This document shows, piece by piece, positions 27,401 to 37,206 of a DNA stretch of 64,000 bases. The notes below the pieces were generated by a model. That model had not been told where the DNA came from and did no database searches. It saw only the letters and a list, made by a program, of their open reading frames with translations. Both the position numbers and the translations under genes were made by a program. Each line of letters begins with the position of its first letter. Within the stretch, counting starts at the first letter, position 1. Origin of the DNA: Psychrobacter cibarius (GTDB lineage: Bacteria > Pseudomonadota > Gammaproteobacteria > Pseudomonadales > Moraxellaceae); the NCBI RefSeq assembly GCF_016107535.1, contig NZ_JABASQ010000010.1, forward strand, positions 1-64,000, read 5' to 3'.

Positions 27401-27730
27401 CACGTACTGCGCTATCAAGCACGTGATCTGAATAAGCTGATTGATGCCATCAACGCGACAGGCTTTGGTTTGACCCTAGGTATTCATAGTCGTATCGAAA
27501 ATACCGTTGAGCACATCGAGCGCCGTGCGTTTGTTGGTAATACTTATATCAACCGCAACCAAATCGGTGCCGTCGTAAACGTACAACCATTCGGTGGTTG
27601 TGGTCTGTCTGGCACGGGTCCTAAAGCTGGTGGCCCGCATTATGTCGCACGTTTGATGCAGCTTAGCTTAGAGTCAAATAGCGGCAACCAGACAACTGCT
27701 AATACCACCACTCAAACAGAACTCGCATAA
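24488..27730 (+). CDS. putA: Bifunctional proline dehydrogenase / L-glutamate-gamma-semialdehyde dehydrogenase PutA (no RHH, no C-terminal domain)
   Basis: PutA oxidises proline to glutamate in two steps, passing electrons first to FAD/ubiquinone and then to NAD+. The N-terminal ribbon-helix-helix DNA-binding domain of E. coli PutA is missing. The proline dehydrogenase barrel spans about residues 190-530 ('PSVSIKLSALHPRYEATQ', 'RLVKGAYWDTEIKLAQQ', 'RIYAPVGAHKDLLPYLVRRL'). The aldehyde dehydrogenase half spans about 600-1060 with 'ISPWNFPLAIYTGQI', catalytic Glu near 829 ('ETGGQNAM') and catalytic Cys near 863 ('GQRCSACR'). The chain stops at 1080, just after 'QPFGGCGLSGTGPKAGGPHY', where longer PutAs continue into a C-terminal ALDH-superfamily domain. 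That domain is encoded by the next gene, 11 bases downstream. The SD GGAG precedes the ATG. Confidence 0.97.
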   Translation: MNPVDQFTPQEPILFNPVDLLSPDYITQSAETLHARISPLYSVDEERWLSKLLPLAEPSTEERDAAAEQTRQLVEHVRNDGKAVKMVDSLLLEYSLDTQEGILLMSLAEALIRVPDNYTADALIHDKMSVADWKKHIKNDNGFMVNASTWGMMMTGRVVSIDSSTTASGFLDRMTKKMGEPVIRSAMQKAMRIMGHQFVLGETIEDANKNSQPYRNKGYTYSFDMLGEAAIAHKDAEKYFNDYLHAIRATASIKVKEGMPKPSVSIKLSALHPRYEATQEAQVMGLLRQRCLLLIEAAREVNVDLSIDAEEADRLEISLKLFESLYRDNLTADWDGLGLVVQGYSKRAIAILVWLARLSTEVGDRIPVRLVKGAYWDTEIKLAQQKGLSGYPVWTRKEGTDTAYLACARFLLSDHLRGLIWPQFATHNAHTLASIMTMSKHRDFEFQRLHGMGDALYDHILQAYKIPVRIYAPVGAHKDLLPYLVRRLLENGANSSFVHQLLDKSYPIEKLTVHPYDKLLANATLHNPEIPLPLEIYGARRASFGPNIFVESQWLPFKSAIDSHLHKTWSATSIVNGKAIDEYEVEGVTHKLETQTVRAPWNHEVSAGKVTYANAEIAGQAIDAAVAGQSVWQAVSAAKRAEILRKIADLYEENYAELMALCQIEAGKTLQDGIDEIKEAVDFCRFYADEAERLDDVVHEFTDLAGKQSRQVYKARGTFVCISPWNFPLAIYTGQIVAALAAGNTVVAKPAEQTSLIAHFGAQLMYQAGVPTQALQLVIGAGDVGGALTAADNIAGVIFTGSTQTAQRINQSLNDHAQASGELPVFIAETGGQNAMIVDSTALPEQVVRDAVLSAFGSAGQRCSACRILCVQEEMADNLIELLQGNMAELSVGNPLYAATDVGPVIDADAKRSLEAHIERMDAEPTATILAQTPMSSSSVVSQEQSTFVLPTAIEVKSIDVIGGEHFGPILHVLRYQARDLNKLIDAINATGFGLTLGIHSRIENTVEHIERRAFVGNTYINRNQIGAVVNVQPFGGCGLSGTGPKAGGPHYVARLMQLSLESNSGNQTTANTTTQTELA

Positions 27731-27741
27731 GGAGTAGCAAC

Positions 27742-28434
27742 ATGGCGACTGAATTCAAAAAAAATCATGCCCAGGTTTGTGAATCTTGGCGATTACTTGG
27801 CGCAGTGAATCGCGCAACATATCTGCAAGCGGCTATTCCGAAGTTGGCGCTGCTGACTGGTGATGCCAATAAAGCAAAGCGTTTGTTCAATCATCTATTG
27901 AGCGCCGCGCCTAGCTTGGATGAGGTGCATCGCATGACTGGTGCAACTGGTGAATCCAACGATCTATATGTCACTGGTCGTGGTAAGACCATGGTTATTG
28001 GTGGTGAATCTGCTAGAGCCATGGCGGTATTAGGACAGCTCATAGCGGCACTATTGACAGGTAATGAAGTCATTCTGCATTGCCCAAGCCAAGATGAGAT
28101 GTGCAATGAAGCTGCCAAGATACTATACGATACAGGTATCAGCGAAGATGTGTTGAGTGTGGCGAATGACTCGCAAACCGTCACGCTTTTATATATCGAT
28201 CGTCTGGCACAGGTGGCAGTCTCTGGCAATCGAAGCGAAGTGCAGACTATCAGTCAAGAGCTTGCCAATACAGACGGTATCTTAACGCAAGTCATTAGCG
28301 TCACCGATATGGAAGGCTTATCAGAGATGCTAACGCCTGATTATTTGCATCGTTTTGTCACTGAGCGTGTCAAAACAATCAATACCACAGCGATCGGTGG
28401 TAATGCTAGCTTGCTTGAACTTGGTACAGAATAA
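27742..28434 (+). CDS. Stand-alone PutA C-terminal (ALDH-superfamily) domain protein
   Basis: The 230-residue product matches the C-terminal domain of long PutA proteins: 'TGATGESNDLYVTGRGKTMV' corresponds to the 'GPTGE.N....PR..VL' segment, 'AVLGQLIAALLTGNEVI' to the 'QLAAVLA.GNQ' segment, and the end 'VKTINTTAIGGNASLLELG' to the conserved C-terminal motif '.SVNTAAAGGNASLM..G'. In type B/C PutA this domain caps the aldehyde dehydrogenase site and the substrate tunnel. It has no catalytic Cys. The TAA of putA is followed by its own SD (AAGGAG) and ATG, so it is a designed second gene, not a frameshift. I expect its product to associate with the PutA above. Closed by an intrinsic terminator. 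Confidence 0.88.
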   Translation: MATEFKKNHAQVCESWRLLGAVNRATYLQAAIPKLALLTGDANKAKRLFNHLLSAAPSLDEVHRMTGATGESNDLYVTGRGKTMVIGGESARAMAVLGQLIAALLTGNEVILHCPSQDEMCNEAAKILYDTGISEDVLSVANDSQTVTLLYIDRLAQVAVSGNRSEVQTISQELANTDGILTQVISVTDMEGLSEMLTPDYLHRFVTERVKTINTTAIGGNASLLELGTE

Positions 28435-28530
28435 CCGTATTAATTACAAACCCGCTTGGCTCTTATATCCGTTTTGATAAGTGCTAAGCAGTGTTTGGTA
28501 TAGCTATAAATACCGAATACGATTTATAAG

Positions 28531-28575
28531 AAAAAACCGCTATCTGAGTAATTGTCGGATAGCGGTTTTTTTATT
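28531..28575. terminator. Bidirectional intrinsic terminator (putA unit / roxA)
   Basis: A 14-bp perfect stem (A6-CCGCTATC / GATAGCGG-T6) with a 13-base loop separates the convergent proline genes and roxA. The same stem is seen at 57127. Confidence 0.9.
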
Positions 28576-28608
28576 TGCGTTATTTGATTAATGTCTGATT
28601 AATAGATA

Positions 28609-29781
28609 TTATTCAGCAATATCAATCCACACCCAGCCGTTCTCTAGCCATTCGCTCAAATCATCTGCATCAACATCGGTGACATCTTGACTATTTAGGT
28701 GTTCGCCATTAGCCAAACGCACCAATACCGCTACTGCTGTATCATCAAGGCCGTCAATGCGCTGACCATTGGCATATAGCACAATGCCATCATTAGTCTG
28801 GCTATAGAGCAAACGATTGCTATAATCCGCTTGCAAGGTGGCACCTTCTGCTAGAGCTTGCATGAGCTCATCCGTATCTAGTGTATCCTCTGGCATCAGC
28901 GCATCATACTGGCGTTTGCTGACGACTTCAGAAACTGCTTGACGAATGATATCATCACCACGCTCAGACTGTAGCATTTGTAATAGCTGATCTTTGATCG
29001 CATTAATGCTGCTCGCTTGCAATTCACCTGACGCTTGCAGCGCTTGTGGCAACAGCATTGGGATAAATAAATCGCTATCGTTGGTAGCGATATCAGCTAA
29101 GTTGTCGATGATTTGCATCAAGTTAGGACGACGGCAGCCAAATGAAAAGGTTAAGCAATCGTCTTGTGCCACACCAAAATGCGACAGCTTCGGCGGTACG
29201 TAAAGTACGTCACCGGCTTCTAATATTTCATCAAAAATAATTTCACCCATGTCATCAAAGAGGCGAATCGGCTCATCGGCGACAAACTCGGTATTTTTAT
29301 CACAGAATTTGCCCAGTTGCCAACGTCTAGTGCCGTAGCCTTGTGCTAAAAACACATCATAATCGTCATAGTGTTTGCCGACTGAGCCACCTTTTGGCGC
29401 ATAAGAAACCATGATGTCATCACGTTGCCATTGTGGAATAAAGTCAAAGGCTTGCCACAATTGACCAAGCTCAGGCGACCACTGTTCCATATTCTGCACC
29501 AATACCGTCCATTGCTCAGGTAAGTTATCGAAATCAGTTTCAGTCAATGGGTTTTTCTTGAGTTGCCACTGCGCCTGACCTTCTTTTTTACTTGCTGCTT
29601 GAGTCAGCAGGCGCGCTGCGGCATCTTCTTCTAGTGCTAGACCAAGCATGTCGTCAGGTTCAAACATGCCAATTAGCTGTGGTAAGCCTTGTTTAATTAA
29701 GAGTGGCTTTTTTTGCCAGTATTCGCTTAAAAATTGCTCAGGCGTGATAGAGTCGGGTAAACAAAGCGGTATAGAAGTCAT
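28609..29781 (-). CDS. roxA: Ribosomal protein uL16 arginine hydroxylase RoxA/YcfD (JmjC cupin)
   Basis: YcfD/RoxA is an Fe(II)/2-oxoglutarate dioxygenase that hydroxylates an arginine of ribosomal protein L16. The N-terminal signature 'EQFLSEYWQKKPLLIKQ' is diagnostic. The cupin core has the metal-binding H-x-D in 'GKHYDDYDVFLAQGYGTRRW' and the second metal His in 'VLYVPPKLSHFGVAQDD'. A helical dimerisation and winged-helix-like C-terminus follows. The ATG at 29781 is preferred; an upstream TTG at 29817 is also in frame. At 390 residues it is close to E. coli YcfD (373). It sits near purB, as roxA does in other gammaproteobacteria. Confidence 0.92.
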   Translation of the reverse strand: MTSIPLCLPDSITPEQFLSEYWQKKPLLIKQGLPQLIGMFEPDDMLGLALEEDAAARLLTQAASKKEGQAQWQLKKNPLTETDFDNLPEQWTVLVQNMEQWSPELGQLWQAFDFIPQWQRDDIMVSYAPKGGSVGKHYDDYDVFLAQGYGTRRWQLGKFCDKNTEFVADEPIRLFDDMGEIIFDEILEAGDVLYVPPKLSHFGVAQDDCLTFSFGCRRPNLMQIIDNLADIATNDSDLFIPMLLPQALQASGELQASSINAIKDQLLQMLQSERGDDIIRQAVSEVVSKRQYDALMPEDTLDTDELMQALAEGATLQADYSNRLLYSQTNDGIVLYANGQRIDGLDDTAVAVLVRLANGEHLNSQDVTDVDADDLSEWLENGWVWIDIAE

Positions 29782-29937
29782 GGGTAGATCCGTGTGTTTA
29801 AGTAGAAAGGATATCAAGGTAGACAGAATATAAAACTAGAACAGTGCTTTATAGCTGACGTGTATTGGTTTATGATTAGCGTCTAGCTGATGGTCAAATT
29901 ATAGCCATCAGTGCCTCTCATTATCCGTAGGAAATTT

Positions 29938-30132
29938 ATGAAAAAATTACAGTTTATCGTCATTATCGCCAGTATGTTTATGCTGCAAGCTTGTGTGCAT
30001 AAAATCGTCACTGTACCTGTAAAAGTCGCCTACAAAACCACTAAAGGTGTCGTCAAAGGTACTGTTGCTGTTACCAAAGCGATCATACCGGGTGATAGCA
30101 GTGATAAAAAAGATGAAGACGATAAAGAATAA
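29938..30132 (+). CDS. Small Moraxellaceae-type lipoprotein
   Basis: The 64-residue product starts 'MKKLQFIVIIASMFMLQAC', a lipoprotein signal with the lipobox L-Q-A-C. The mature part 'VHKIVTVPVKVAYKTTKGVV' continues 'KGTVAVTKAIIPGDSS' and ends in a Lys/Asp/Glu tail. It resembles a small lipoprotein family common in Acinetobacter and relatives (I recall it as the NF038104 type; not checked). The ATG at 29938 has a TAGGAAA SD; the frame is open to 29911. The function is unknown; it lies divergently from roxA. Confidence 0.8.
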   Translation: MKKLQFIVIIASMFMLQACVHKIVTVPVKVAYKTTKGVVKGTVAVTKAIIPGDSSDKKDEDDKE

Positions 30133-30187
30133 AACCTCACCCATTAACTATGTATTTAACAAATCATAGTGTTTAGAGTAAGGTTTT
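30131..30187 (+). terminator. Possible terminator after the small lipoprotein
   Basis: AAAACCT and AGGTTTT enclose an inner hairpin (ACTATG...CATAGT), and the outer right arm runs into a T-tract. The loop is large, so confidence is modest. Confidence 0.45.
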
Positions 30188-30190
30188 TTT

Positions 30191-30227
30191 AAAAAGATAT
30201 AAATGAATGCTCGTTTATATCTTTTTT
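30191..30227. terminator. AT-rich bidirectional hairpin downstream of purB
   Basis: AAAAAGATATAAA pairs perfectly with TTTATATCTTTTT (13 bp, 10-base loop) between the convergent lipoprotein and purB genes. Confidence 0.65.
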
Positions 30228-30256
30228 ACATTTTATAAAGATAAGATTGTTACCAG

Positions 30257-31663
<1,407 letters not shown>

Positions 31664-31797
31664 TTAAAAAAGTAAAAGTGATGAAAACTGTGAAATCCCA
31701 CAAATGAACACATCATATAAGACTGTGGTCAAAAAAATACGGGTAGTGTAGCAAATGTAGCCGTTGATAAAATCAAAATATGCATATAACGCTATTA

Positions 31798-33651
31798 TTA
31801 AGGGGTATCGGGTGTATTAGAGTGTGTCGAGCCATACTTAGTATTAAAGTAAAAACTACGTTTTGTCCTTGGATCTAAAATTGAGGTTACCGTTTTAACA
31901 GTACCGTTATTGCCGATAGCGACACTGTCTGCGGCATATTCGCTTGTTTGATGGATTGGATTCGCAAGTTTTGACGTCACTATCGCGCCATTCACATTTT
32001 TTTCTTGCAAGACGTCTTGTAGAACAAAATTATTGATACTAAGGTTGGCTCGATTGGTCGCAGTAATTTTGTAGGCAATACATTGTCCTGGAGTTACTTC
32101 AGATAGGGAGGCTTTACTATAGGCAAGCTTGTTTTCTAGATTTGGTAACAATGAGGCAGTTTTGCAATCGTTAAGTGCTTGTTCTTTTTCAAGGACTAAA
32201 GCTGCATTTTTATCAATCACTCTGCCAAAGTTATTATTTTCATAGTTATACTGGTTAGTAGTCAAGGAAATAACCGTTTTTTCATTAGTAGTACGAATGG
32301 GATAAGTGCTACCACTATTTTCTTCAATCAGGCAGACAGTAATTTTGCCAGTTAGAGAAGCGATAGGTATTTTAATCTCATATTTACCGACAATATTAGT
32401 AGGAATATTGATAGTTTCAAGAGGAGCATTGGTTGTACAGTCAACCAGCTTGACTGTGCTACCTGCAATACCACTTTCAGCAGAGTCAAAAGTACCACTG
32501 AAGAAGTTGGTATTGTTATATATACCGCTGCCTATCGTAGCGTTATCTTTTTTGACATTGATGTCGCTATCGTTTATACCGCCATTATCATTGAATACAG
32601 TGCCTGAAAAGACGTAATTCAATGGTTCACTTTCTACCCCAAAGCTGATCCATTCGTTATAGGTTTCACCGATTACGTTACGCGCAATGCCGATATTACC
32701 ATTCATAATCCCTTCATAAGTCAAAGTCACAGCGTTCGCATTTCTTACCGCGACAACGTAATTGCTTTGACTATTTTCAATGCCATAACTGACATAAGTA
32801 CCACCATTGGAAATAGCCGTATTAGATGAGAGTGCAGAATACGTGCTGCCATTATTGATACTTTTAATAATATTTTCGAAAGTTGGCGTCGGTGGTAAAA
32901 CCCCGTTATTTGAGCTAAGGGCTACTAGGTTGTTAGTTAAAGTAGGGCTATATGGATTTTGGCTACCAGTAGCACCCGCTAGATTAGTAATATTATAATA
33001 ATATAAACCACTACCATTCACATTTGAGCTATCGGTACGCAGCTGCGGGTTGAACACAGCATTTTGTGAATTCAATTGAGTCGCATTAAGTTTGGTCCCC
33101 ATAAAATAATCACCCATTGCATTATAGTAATAGGGGACATCTGGGTTGTTTTTGATAGTGGCTTGCGCAGGTATACTAATTTGACTATTTTGGGTAAAAT
33201 TTAATGTTTGACGTGCAATTTCTGAGTTACCACCCATTGAATAGCTGGCTTGACCAATCTTTATGGTATGTATAGAGGCGTTATCGTTAGGCGTAATAGT
33301 AAAAGTGTACTTGAACTTATCTCTATCAATACTAGTATTAGAATCATTCCTGATCTCAATACCGTTGGTGCGCGTACCACTAGATGGTGTTATCTCAGCA
33401 TTACTGTTATAACCAATATTTTCATTGCGAACCAAAGTAAAATGACCAGTAGCACCAGAACCTGCTGCGATATAGGTGCCAGAAGCACTACCAGTCGAAG
33501 CATTAGAGCTGGTAACCGTAATACTACCCATCTTTGTTGATGCTGACTGTGCACTAAATGACGCAGCAATAAGCGTAAGCGTAAGACCTCGCTTCAGCCA
33601 TATCGAACAAGAAAATGAGATATTCAGCAAGGCGAAAAGGCGAGCGGTCAT
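31798..33651 (-). CDS. Secreted surface protein with SdrD-B/Cna-B-like and DUF11-like domains
   Basis: The 617-residue protein begins with a Sec signal peptide (hydrophobic 'LTLTLIAASFSAQSA', cleaved near residue 38). The first 300 residues are Ser/Thr/Asn/Gly-rich beta-type sequence. At about 350-460 there is a prealbumin-like, SdrD-B/Cna-B-type domain ('FSGTVFNDNGGINDSDI', 'ESGIAGSTVKLVDCTTNA', 'VGKYEIKIPIASLTGK'). At about 505-600 a DUF11-like repeat follows ('VTPGQCIAYKITATNRA', 'INNFVLQDVLQ'). It ends without a membrane anchor or sorting motif. AGGAT precedes the ATG. It starts 53 bases after the mnmA stop codon on the same strand and lies upstream of purB. Adhesin or envelope decoration is plausible, but the function is inferred only. 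Confidence 0.8.
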   Translation of the reverse strand: MTARLFALLNISFSCSIWLKRGLTLTLIAASFSAQSASTKMGSITVTSSNASTGSASGTYIAAGSGATGHFTLVRNENIGYNSNAEITPSSGTRTNGIEIRNDSNTSIDRDKFKYTFTITPNDNASIHTIKIGQASYSMGGNSEIARQTLNFTQNSQISIPAQATIKNNPDVPYYYNAMGDYFMGTKLNATQLNSQNAVFNPQLRTDSSNVNGSGLYYYNITNLAGATGSQNPYSPTLTNNLVALSSNNGVLPPTPTFENIIKSINNGSTYSALSSNTAISNGGTYVSYGIENSQSNYVVAVRNANAVTLTYEGIMNGNIGIARNVIGETYNEWISFGVESEPLNYVFSGTVFNDNGGINDSDINVKKDNATIGSGIYNNTNFFSGTFDSAESGIAGSTVKLVDCTTNAPLETINIPTNIVGKYEIKIPIASLTGKITVCLIEENSGSTYPIRTTNEKTVISLTTNQYNYENNNFGRVIDKNAALVLEKEQALNDCKTASLLPNLENKLAYSKASLSEVTPGQCIAYKITATNRANLSINNFVLQDVLQEKNVNGAIVTSKLANPIHQTSEYAADSVAIGNNGTVKTVTSILDPRTKRSFYFNTKYGSTHSNTPDTP

Positions 33652-33704
33652 TCAGTATCCTAAAAAAAGACAAATCATTGTATTAATTAACGTTAAATGA
33701 GATG

Positions 33705-34931
33705 TCAAATCCCGCAAGGCGCGTCAATAGAGGCAATGACACCGCCGCCCAAACAAACCTCATCGATATAAAATACTGCTGATTGACCTGGCGTCACTGC
33801 CCGTTGCGGCGCATCAAATATCACTCGTACTTCTAAACCTTTATCATCAACAGCAAACACTCGGCACGCTTGGTCTGGCTGACGGTAGCGCGATTTTGCC
33901 ATACAACGTAAGCCGTCTTCGCTAAATATATCTGCAGGCGGTAAACCATCGACCCAATCGAGCTTATAAGCTTGTAGCTCATTACTCAGCATCATGGGAT
34001 GCTCATGACCTTGTCCAACGATCAAACGGTTATTGTCCAAGTCTTTTGCCAATACAAACCAAGGCTCTTCTGGGCGATCTTTGACACCGCCAATACCAAT
34101 ACCACCACGCTGACCTAACGTATAATACATTAAACCATCATGTTGACCGATAATATGACCATCGTCAGTCACGATATCGCCTTTTTGAGCGGGCAAGTAC
34201 TGTTGTAAAAAGTCTTTAAAGCGGCGCTCACCAATAAAGCAAATGCCCGTTGAATCTTTTTTATTGGCAGTAATAAGATCATGTTCTTCAGCGATTTGAC
34301 GAACCACTGGTTTTTCAAGCTCACCCACTGGGAACAGCGTCTTAGCGATTTTATCGCCGCCAACCGCATGTAAAAAGTAACTTTGGTCTTTATTGTTATC
34401 AAGCCCGCGTAATAGCTGCGCAACCTCAGTGCCATTAGCATTCGTATAGTTCATACTACGGCGCGTGTAGTGACCGGTGGCGATATAATCTGCGCCCAAC
34501 GTCAAAGCATAGTCTAAAAACGCTTTAAACTTGATTTCTTTGTTGCACAAAATATCTGGATTGGGCGTACGACCCGCTTTGTATTCTGCTAAAAAATGCT
34601 CAAAAACCCGATCCCAATATTCCATGGCAAAATTGGCCGTATGTAGCTTCATACCGATTTTGTCACATACCGCTTGTGCGTCCGCCAGATCGTCCATTGC
34701 CGTACAGTATTCGGTGCCGTCATCTTCTTCCCAGTTCTTCATAAACAGACCTTCGACTTTAAAGCCTGCTTGTTGAAGTAAAACGGCTGATACAGAAGAA
34801 TCAACGCCACCTGACATACCGACAATCACGTGCTTGGCGCTAGGATTTTCGATATCGGCAAGTGTTAATGGACGATGAATCGTAAAAGACTCAGAAACGG
34901 CTATGCTTGAGGTATCTTGTATGGCTGACAT
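33705..34931 (-). CDS. mnmA: tRNA-specific 2-thiouridylase MnmA
   Basis: MnmA thiolates wobble U34 of tRNA-Lys, Glu and Gln using sulfur relayed by the Tus system. The ATP PP-loop is '[20 protein letters not shown]', the first catalytic Cys is in '[15 protein letters not shown]', and the second (persulfide) Cys in '[17 protein letters not shown]'. The central and C-terminal beta domains are complete ('[13 protein letters not shown]', '[19 protein letters not shown]'). The ATG at 34931 is used; an in-frame TTG at 34943 is possible. About 35 residues precede the PP-loop, an N-terminal extension. MnmG, which modifies the same base, is encoded 2.3 kb away. Confidence 0.96.
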   Translation of the reverse strand: MSAIQDTSSIAVSESFTIHRPLTLADIENPSAKHVIVGMSGGVDSSVSAVLLQQAGFKVEGLFMKNWEEDDGTEYCTAMDDLADAQAVCDKIGMKLHTANFAMEYWDRVFEHFLAEYKAGRTPNPDILCNKEIKFKAFLDYALTLGADYIATGHYTRRSMNYTNANGTEVAQLLRGLDNNKDQSYFLHAVGGDKIAKTLFPVGELEKPVVRQIAEEHDLITANKKDSTGICFIGERRFKDFLQQYLPAQKGDIVTDDGHIIGQHDGLMYYTLGQRGGIGIGGVKDRPEEPWFVLAKDLDNNRLIVGQGHEHPMMLSNELQAYKLDWVDGLPPADIFSEDGLRCMAKSRYRQPDQACRVFAVDDKGLEVRVIFDAPQRAVTPGQSAVFYIDEVCLGGGVIASIDAPCGI

Positions 34932-35191
34932 AAAGCGGCTCAACTATTTGTACGTTCTCCAAAATAGATATTGACGCCAAAAATTATGCCATTGCTACAA
35001 TAGGTAGTCTCAGCAGAACGACGTCAGCTTATCTTTTGGATCTGGTATTATGATAAAATAAACGTCATATTATACCAGTTAATTGAAACTGGTGGCGACC
35101 GATGGTGTCTAGGCATTGGTAAAATCGCTTTAGAAATTTAGATAGTGGTTTTGAATTATTTTAATCACGTTTCACTCATCTTGGAATAATA

Positions 35192-35695
35192 ATGATAAAA
35201 ATTGGTCAAGGTATCGATGTTCACGCTTTTCATAATAATGGTCAGCAGCAGCAATATGTGGTGCTAGCAGGTGTGCCTATTGAACACACGCACAGCTTGC
35301 TTGCACACTCTGATGGAGATGTGGTGCTGCATGCGCTTGCTGATGCACTGCTTGGCGCATTGGCGCTTGGCGATATCGGTCAACATTTTCCTGATACAGA
35401 TGCCGCCCATGCAGGGTTGGACTCGCGGGTGCTGCTACGTTATGTCTACAGTAAAGTGCAAGAGGCTGGCTATAGTCTAGGCAACGCTGATATCACTGTG
35501 ATGTGTGAGCGTCCAAAGTTGGCACCGCACAGTCAAGCCATGCGTGATAATATTGCCAGTGATTTGCAGACGGCGGTCAATAATATTAGCATTAAAGCCA
35601 CCACCACTGAAAAGTTAGGCTTTACCGGTCGGCAAGAGGGCATTATGGCCAATGCCGTGGTATTATTAGTCCCTAATGTTGTCGAATCTAGATAG
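35192..35695 (+). CDS. ispF: 2-C-methyl-D-erythritol 2,4-cyclodiphosphate synthase IspF
   Basis: IspF forms the cyclic diphosphate of the MEP isoprenoid pathway, as a homotrimer with zinc. Metal ligands are in '[10 protein letters not shown]' (Asp-x-His) and '[20 protein letters not shown]'; '[11 protein letters not shown]' and '[20 protein letters not shown]' complete the active site. The length of 167 is normal. It is transcribed divergently from mnmA; ispD, often adjacent in other bacteria, is not here. Confidence 0.97.
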   Translation: MIKIGQGIDVHAFHNNGQQQQYVVLAGVPIEHTHSLLAHSDGDVVLHALADALLGALALGDIGQHFPDTDAAHAGLDSRVLLRYVYSKVQEAGYSLGNADITVMCERPKLAPHSQAMRDNIASDLQTAVNNISIKATTTEKLGFTGRQEGIMANAVVLLVPNVVESR

Positions 35696-35896
35696 CTTGG
35701 ATCGGGTGTCATCGCTGCTTGAGCACTCCGAGTCATATTGACTTGGTGAGTTGAGCGTAGATTTTATATATAGAGTCTATAGAGTTGTACTTGTAATACC
35801 GTGGCGCTTGCCCCATGTATCAGCCATCTCTTTTTTCAATCATTTTGTAATATCAATCACTGTTTTCAATGAACCGCTTTATCAATAGGAGCTTTT

Positions 35897-36247
35897 ATGA
35901 GTGAACAAACCCCAAATACTGCTGCAAACGACGTTGAACAATTGATCCGTGATCAAATCCGTGACAATAAAGTTATTATTTACATGAAAGGAACGCCGCA
36001 ATTCCCGCAGTGTGGCTTTTCTGCTAAATCGATTGAAGTTCTTACTCAAATTGGTCGCCCATTTGCGTTTGTAAATATTTTAGAAAACCCAGAAATCCGT
36101 GCGACGTTACCTAAAGTGGCTAATTGGCCGACTTTTCCACAGTTGTGGATTGACGGCGAATTGATGGGCGGATCAGACATTATTTTGCAAATGTATCAAT
36201 CAGGCGAGTTAAAGCCATTGGTTGAAGCAAACAGCCCTGCTGCATAA
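35897..36247 (+). CDS. grxD: Monothiol glutaredoxin GrxD (CGFS type)
   Basis: CGFS glutaredoxins bind and transfer [2Fe-2S] clusters with glutathione. The motif 'MKGTPQFPQCGFSAK' includes the CGFS site; 'NWPTFPQLWIDGELMGGSDI' gives the cis-Pro and glutathione-binding residues. At 116 residues it matches E. coli GrxD (115). TAGGAGC is a good SD. It forms its own unit, ended by the terminator at 36299. Confidence 0.96.
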   Translation: MSEQTPNTAANDVEQLIRDQIRDNKVIIYMKGTPQFPQCGFSAKSIEVLTQIGRPFAFVNILENPEIRATLPKVANWPTFPQLWIDGELMGGSDIILQMYQSGELKPLVEANSPAA

Positions 36248-36298
36248 TGCTGAAAGCACTTATCTAAGCTTTTTTATTATCAAGCTGATAAGTTTTAA

Positions 36299-36350
36299 CA
36301 ATAAAAGCTCGAGCCAGTCCTTAGATGGGCGCTCGGGCTTTTATTGTTTT
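36299..36350. terminator. Intrinsic terminator of grxD
   Basis: A 16-base stem (CAATAAAAGCTCGAGC with its near-perfect complement, one G-U pair) and a 16-base loop lead into T-rich sequence. Confidence 0.8.
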
Positions 36351-36418
36351 TGTTAGTATTGACCCCATATATGGCTCAACAGCAAGCATTATAAAAACAT
36401 AAATAATGAGAGAGTATT

Positions 36419-36949
36419 ATGAGCAATCAACCAATAGAACAACAAACACCTGAACCGGTATCTGCTGAGCAAGCGACCATAGAGAAACGCCGTGAGCATT
36501 TAAAAAATGAATCCACGCGCATCATTGAAATTGCTGGCAATGAGCCACATTCAGCCCTGAAATGTATTCATCAGCTTAGCGTGGCAGGCGGCGCAACAGA
36601 AGCCACTTATATTGCGATTGAGCAGCGTATCGTTGCGGATCAAGATTCTGCGGGCGCTTATCATTTGGCATTATTGGCACAGAATACGCCAGATTTACCC
36701 ATCGATGCGCGTCAACTTATCGAGATGGTCGTTAATAAAGGCGATAACCACCAGCGTTTGGCATTGCTAAAAAACTTGCTGCTACCGCCAGTGAACATGA
36801 TTAAAGAGCAAATTCTGGCCAGTAATGATGGCGATGCTATTGGCTTGATGAATGCTTATTTGCAGATCAATCCAGAAGGTTATGGCAGTCAGCATATGCT
36901 GAGCAGTGGTCAATCAGATCAAATCGTACCGCTGAGCCCTGGTAACTAG
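36419..36949 (+). CDS. Hypothetical cytosolic protein
   Basis: The 176-residue product has no signal peptide or membrane segment. The first 25 residues are Gln/Pro/Glu-rich; the rest is predicted mostly helical ('STRIIEIAGNEPHSALKCIH', 'QRLALLKNLLLPPVNMIKEQ'). I do not recognise a family. The composition and CGT-type Arg codons match the surrounding core genes, so it looks native. It has a purine-rich site (GAGAGAG) before the ATG and stands alone between grxD and mnmG. Confidence 0.75.
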   Translation: MSNQPIEQQTPEPVSAEQATIEKRREHLKNESTRIIEIAGNEPHSALKCIHQLSVAGGATEATYIAIEQRIVADQDSAGAYHLALLAQNTPDLPIDARQLIEMVVNKGDNHQRLALLKNLLLPPVNMIKEQILASNDGDAIGLMNAYLQINPEGYGSQHMLSSGQSDQIVPLSPGN

Positions 36950-37206
36950 GCGCTAGTTATTAAGTTACTAAGTTTAAAAACGATGCTTAACACTTAATGT
37001 AAATAGTTTCTACTGCGGCGTTTTTTAAGCATCAAAAAATTGTTATAATGATGGGTTAACAATCCAATATCTAGCGGCTTTTCCAAGTCGTTAACTTTTT
37101 AAATCCGACTGACGTTTATTTGCTGATGACCATGCTATTTAGCCATAACATTCTGGTGATAATAGTTTTTGGCTAAAAGCGGCGTTATGAGTCAAGTGAG
37201 GCGTAT

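Noticed and set aside
27731..27741. Frameshift between putA and the downstream gene
   Set aside because: There is a stop codon, a clear AAGGAG site and an ATG, and the small protein has its own N-terminal extension, so two genes are intended.
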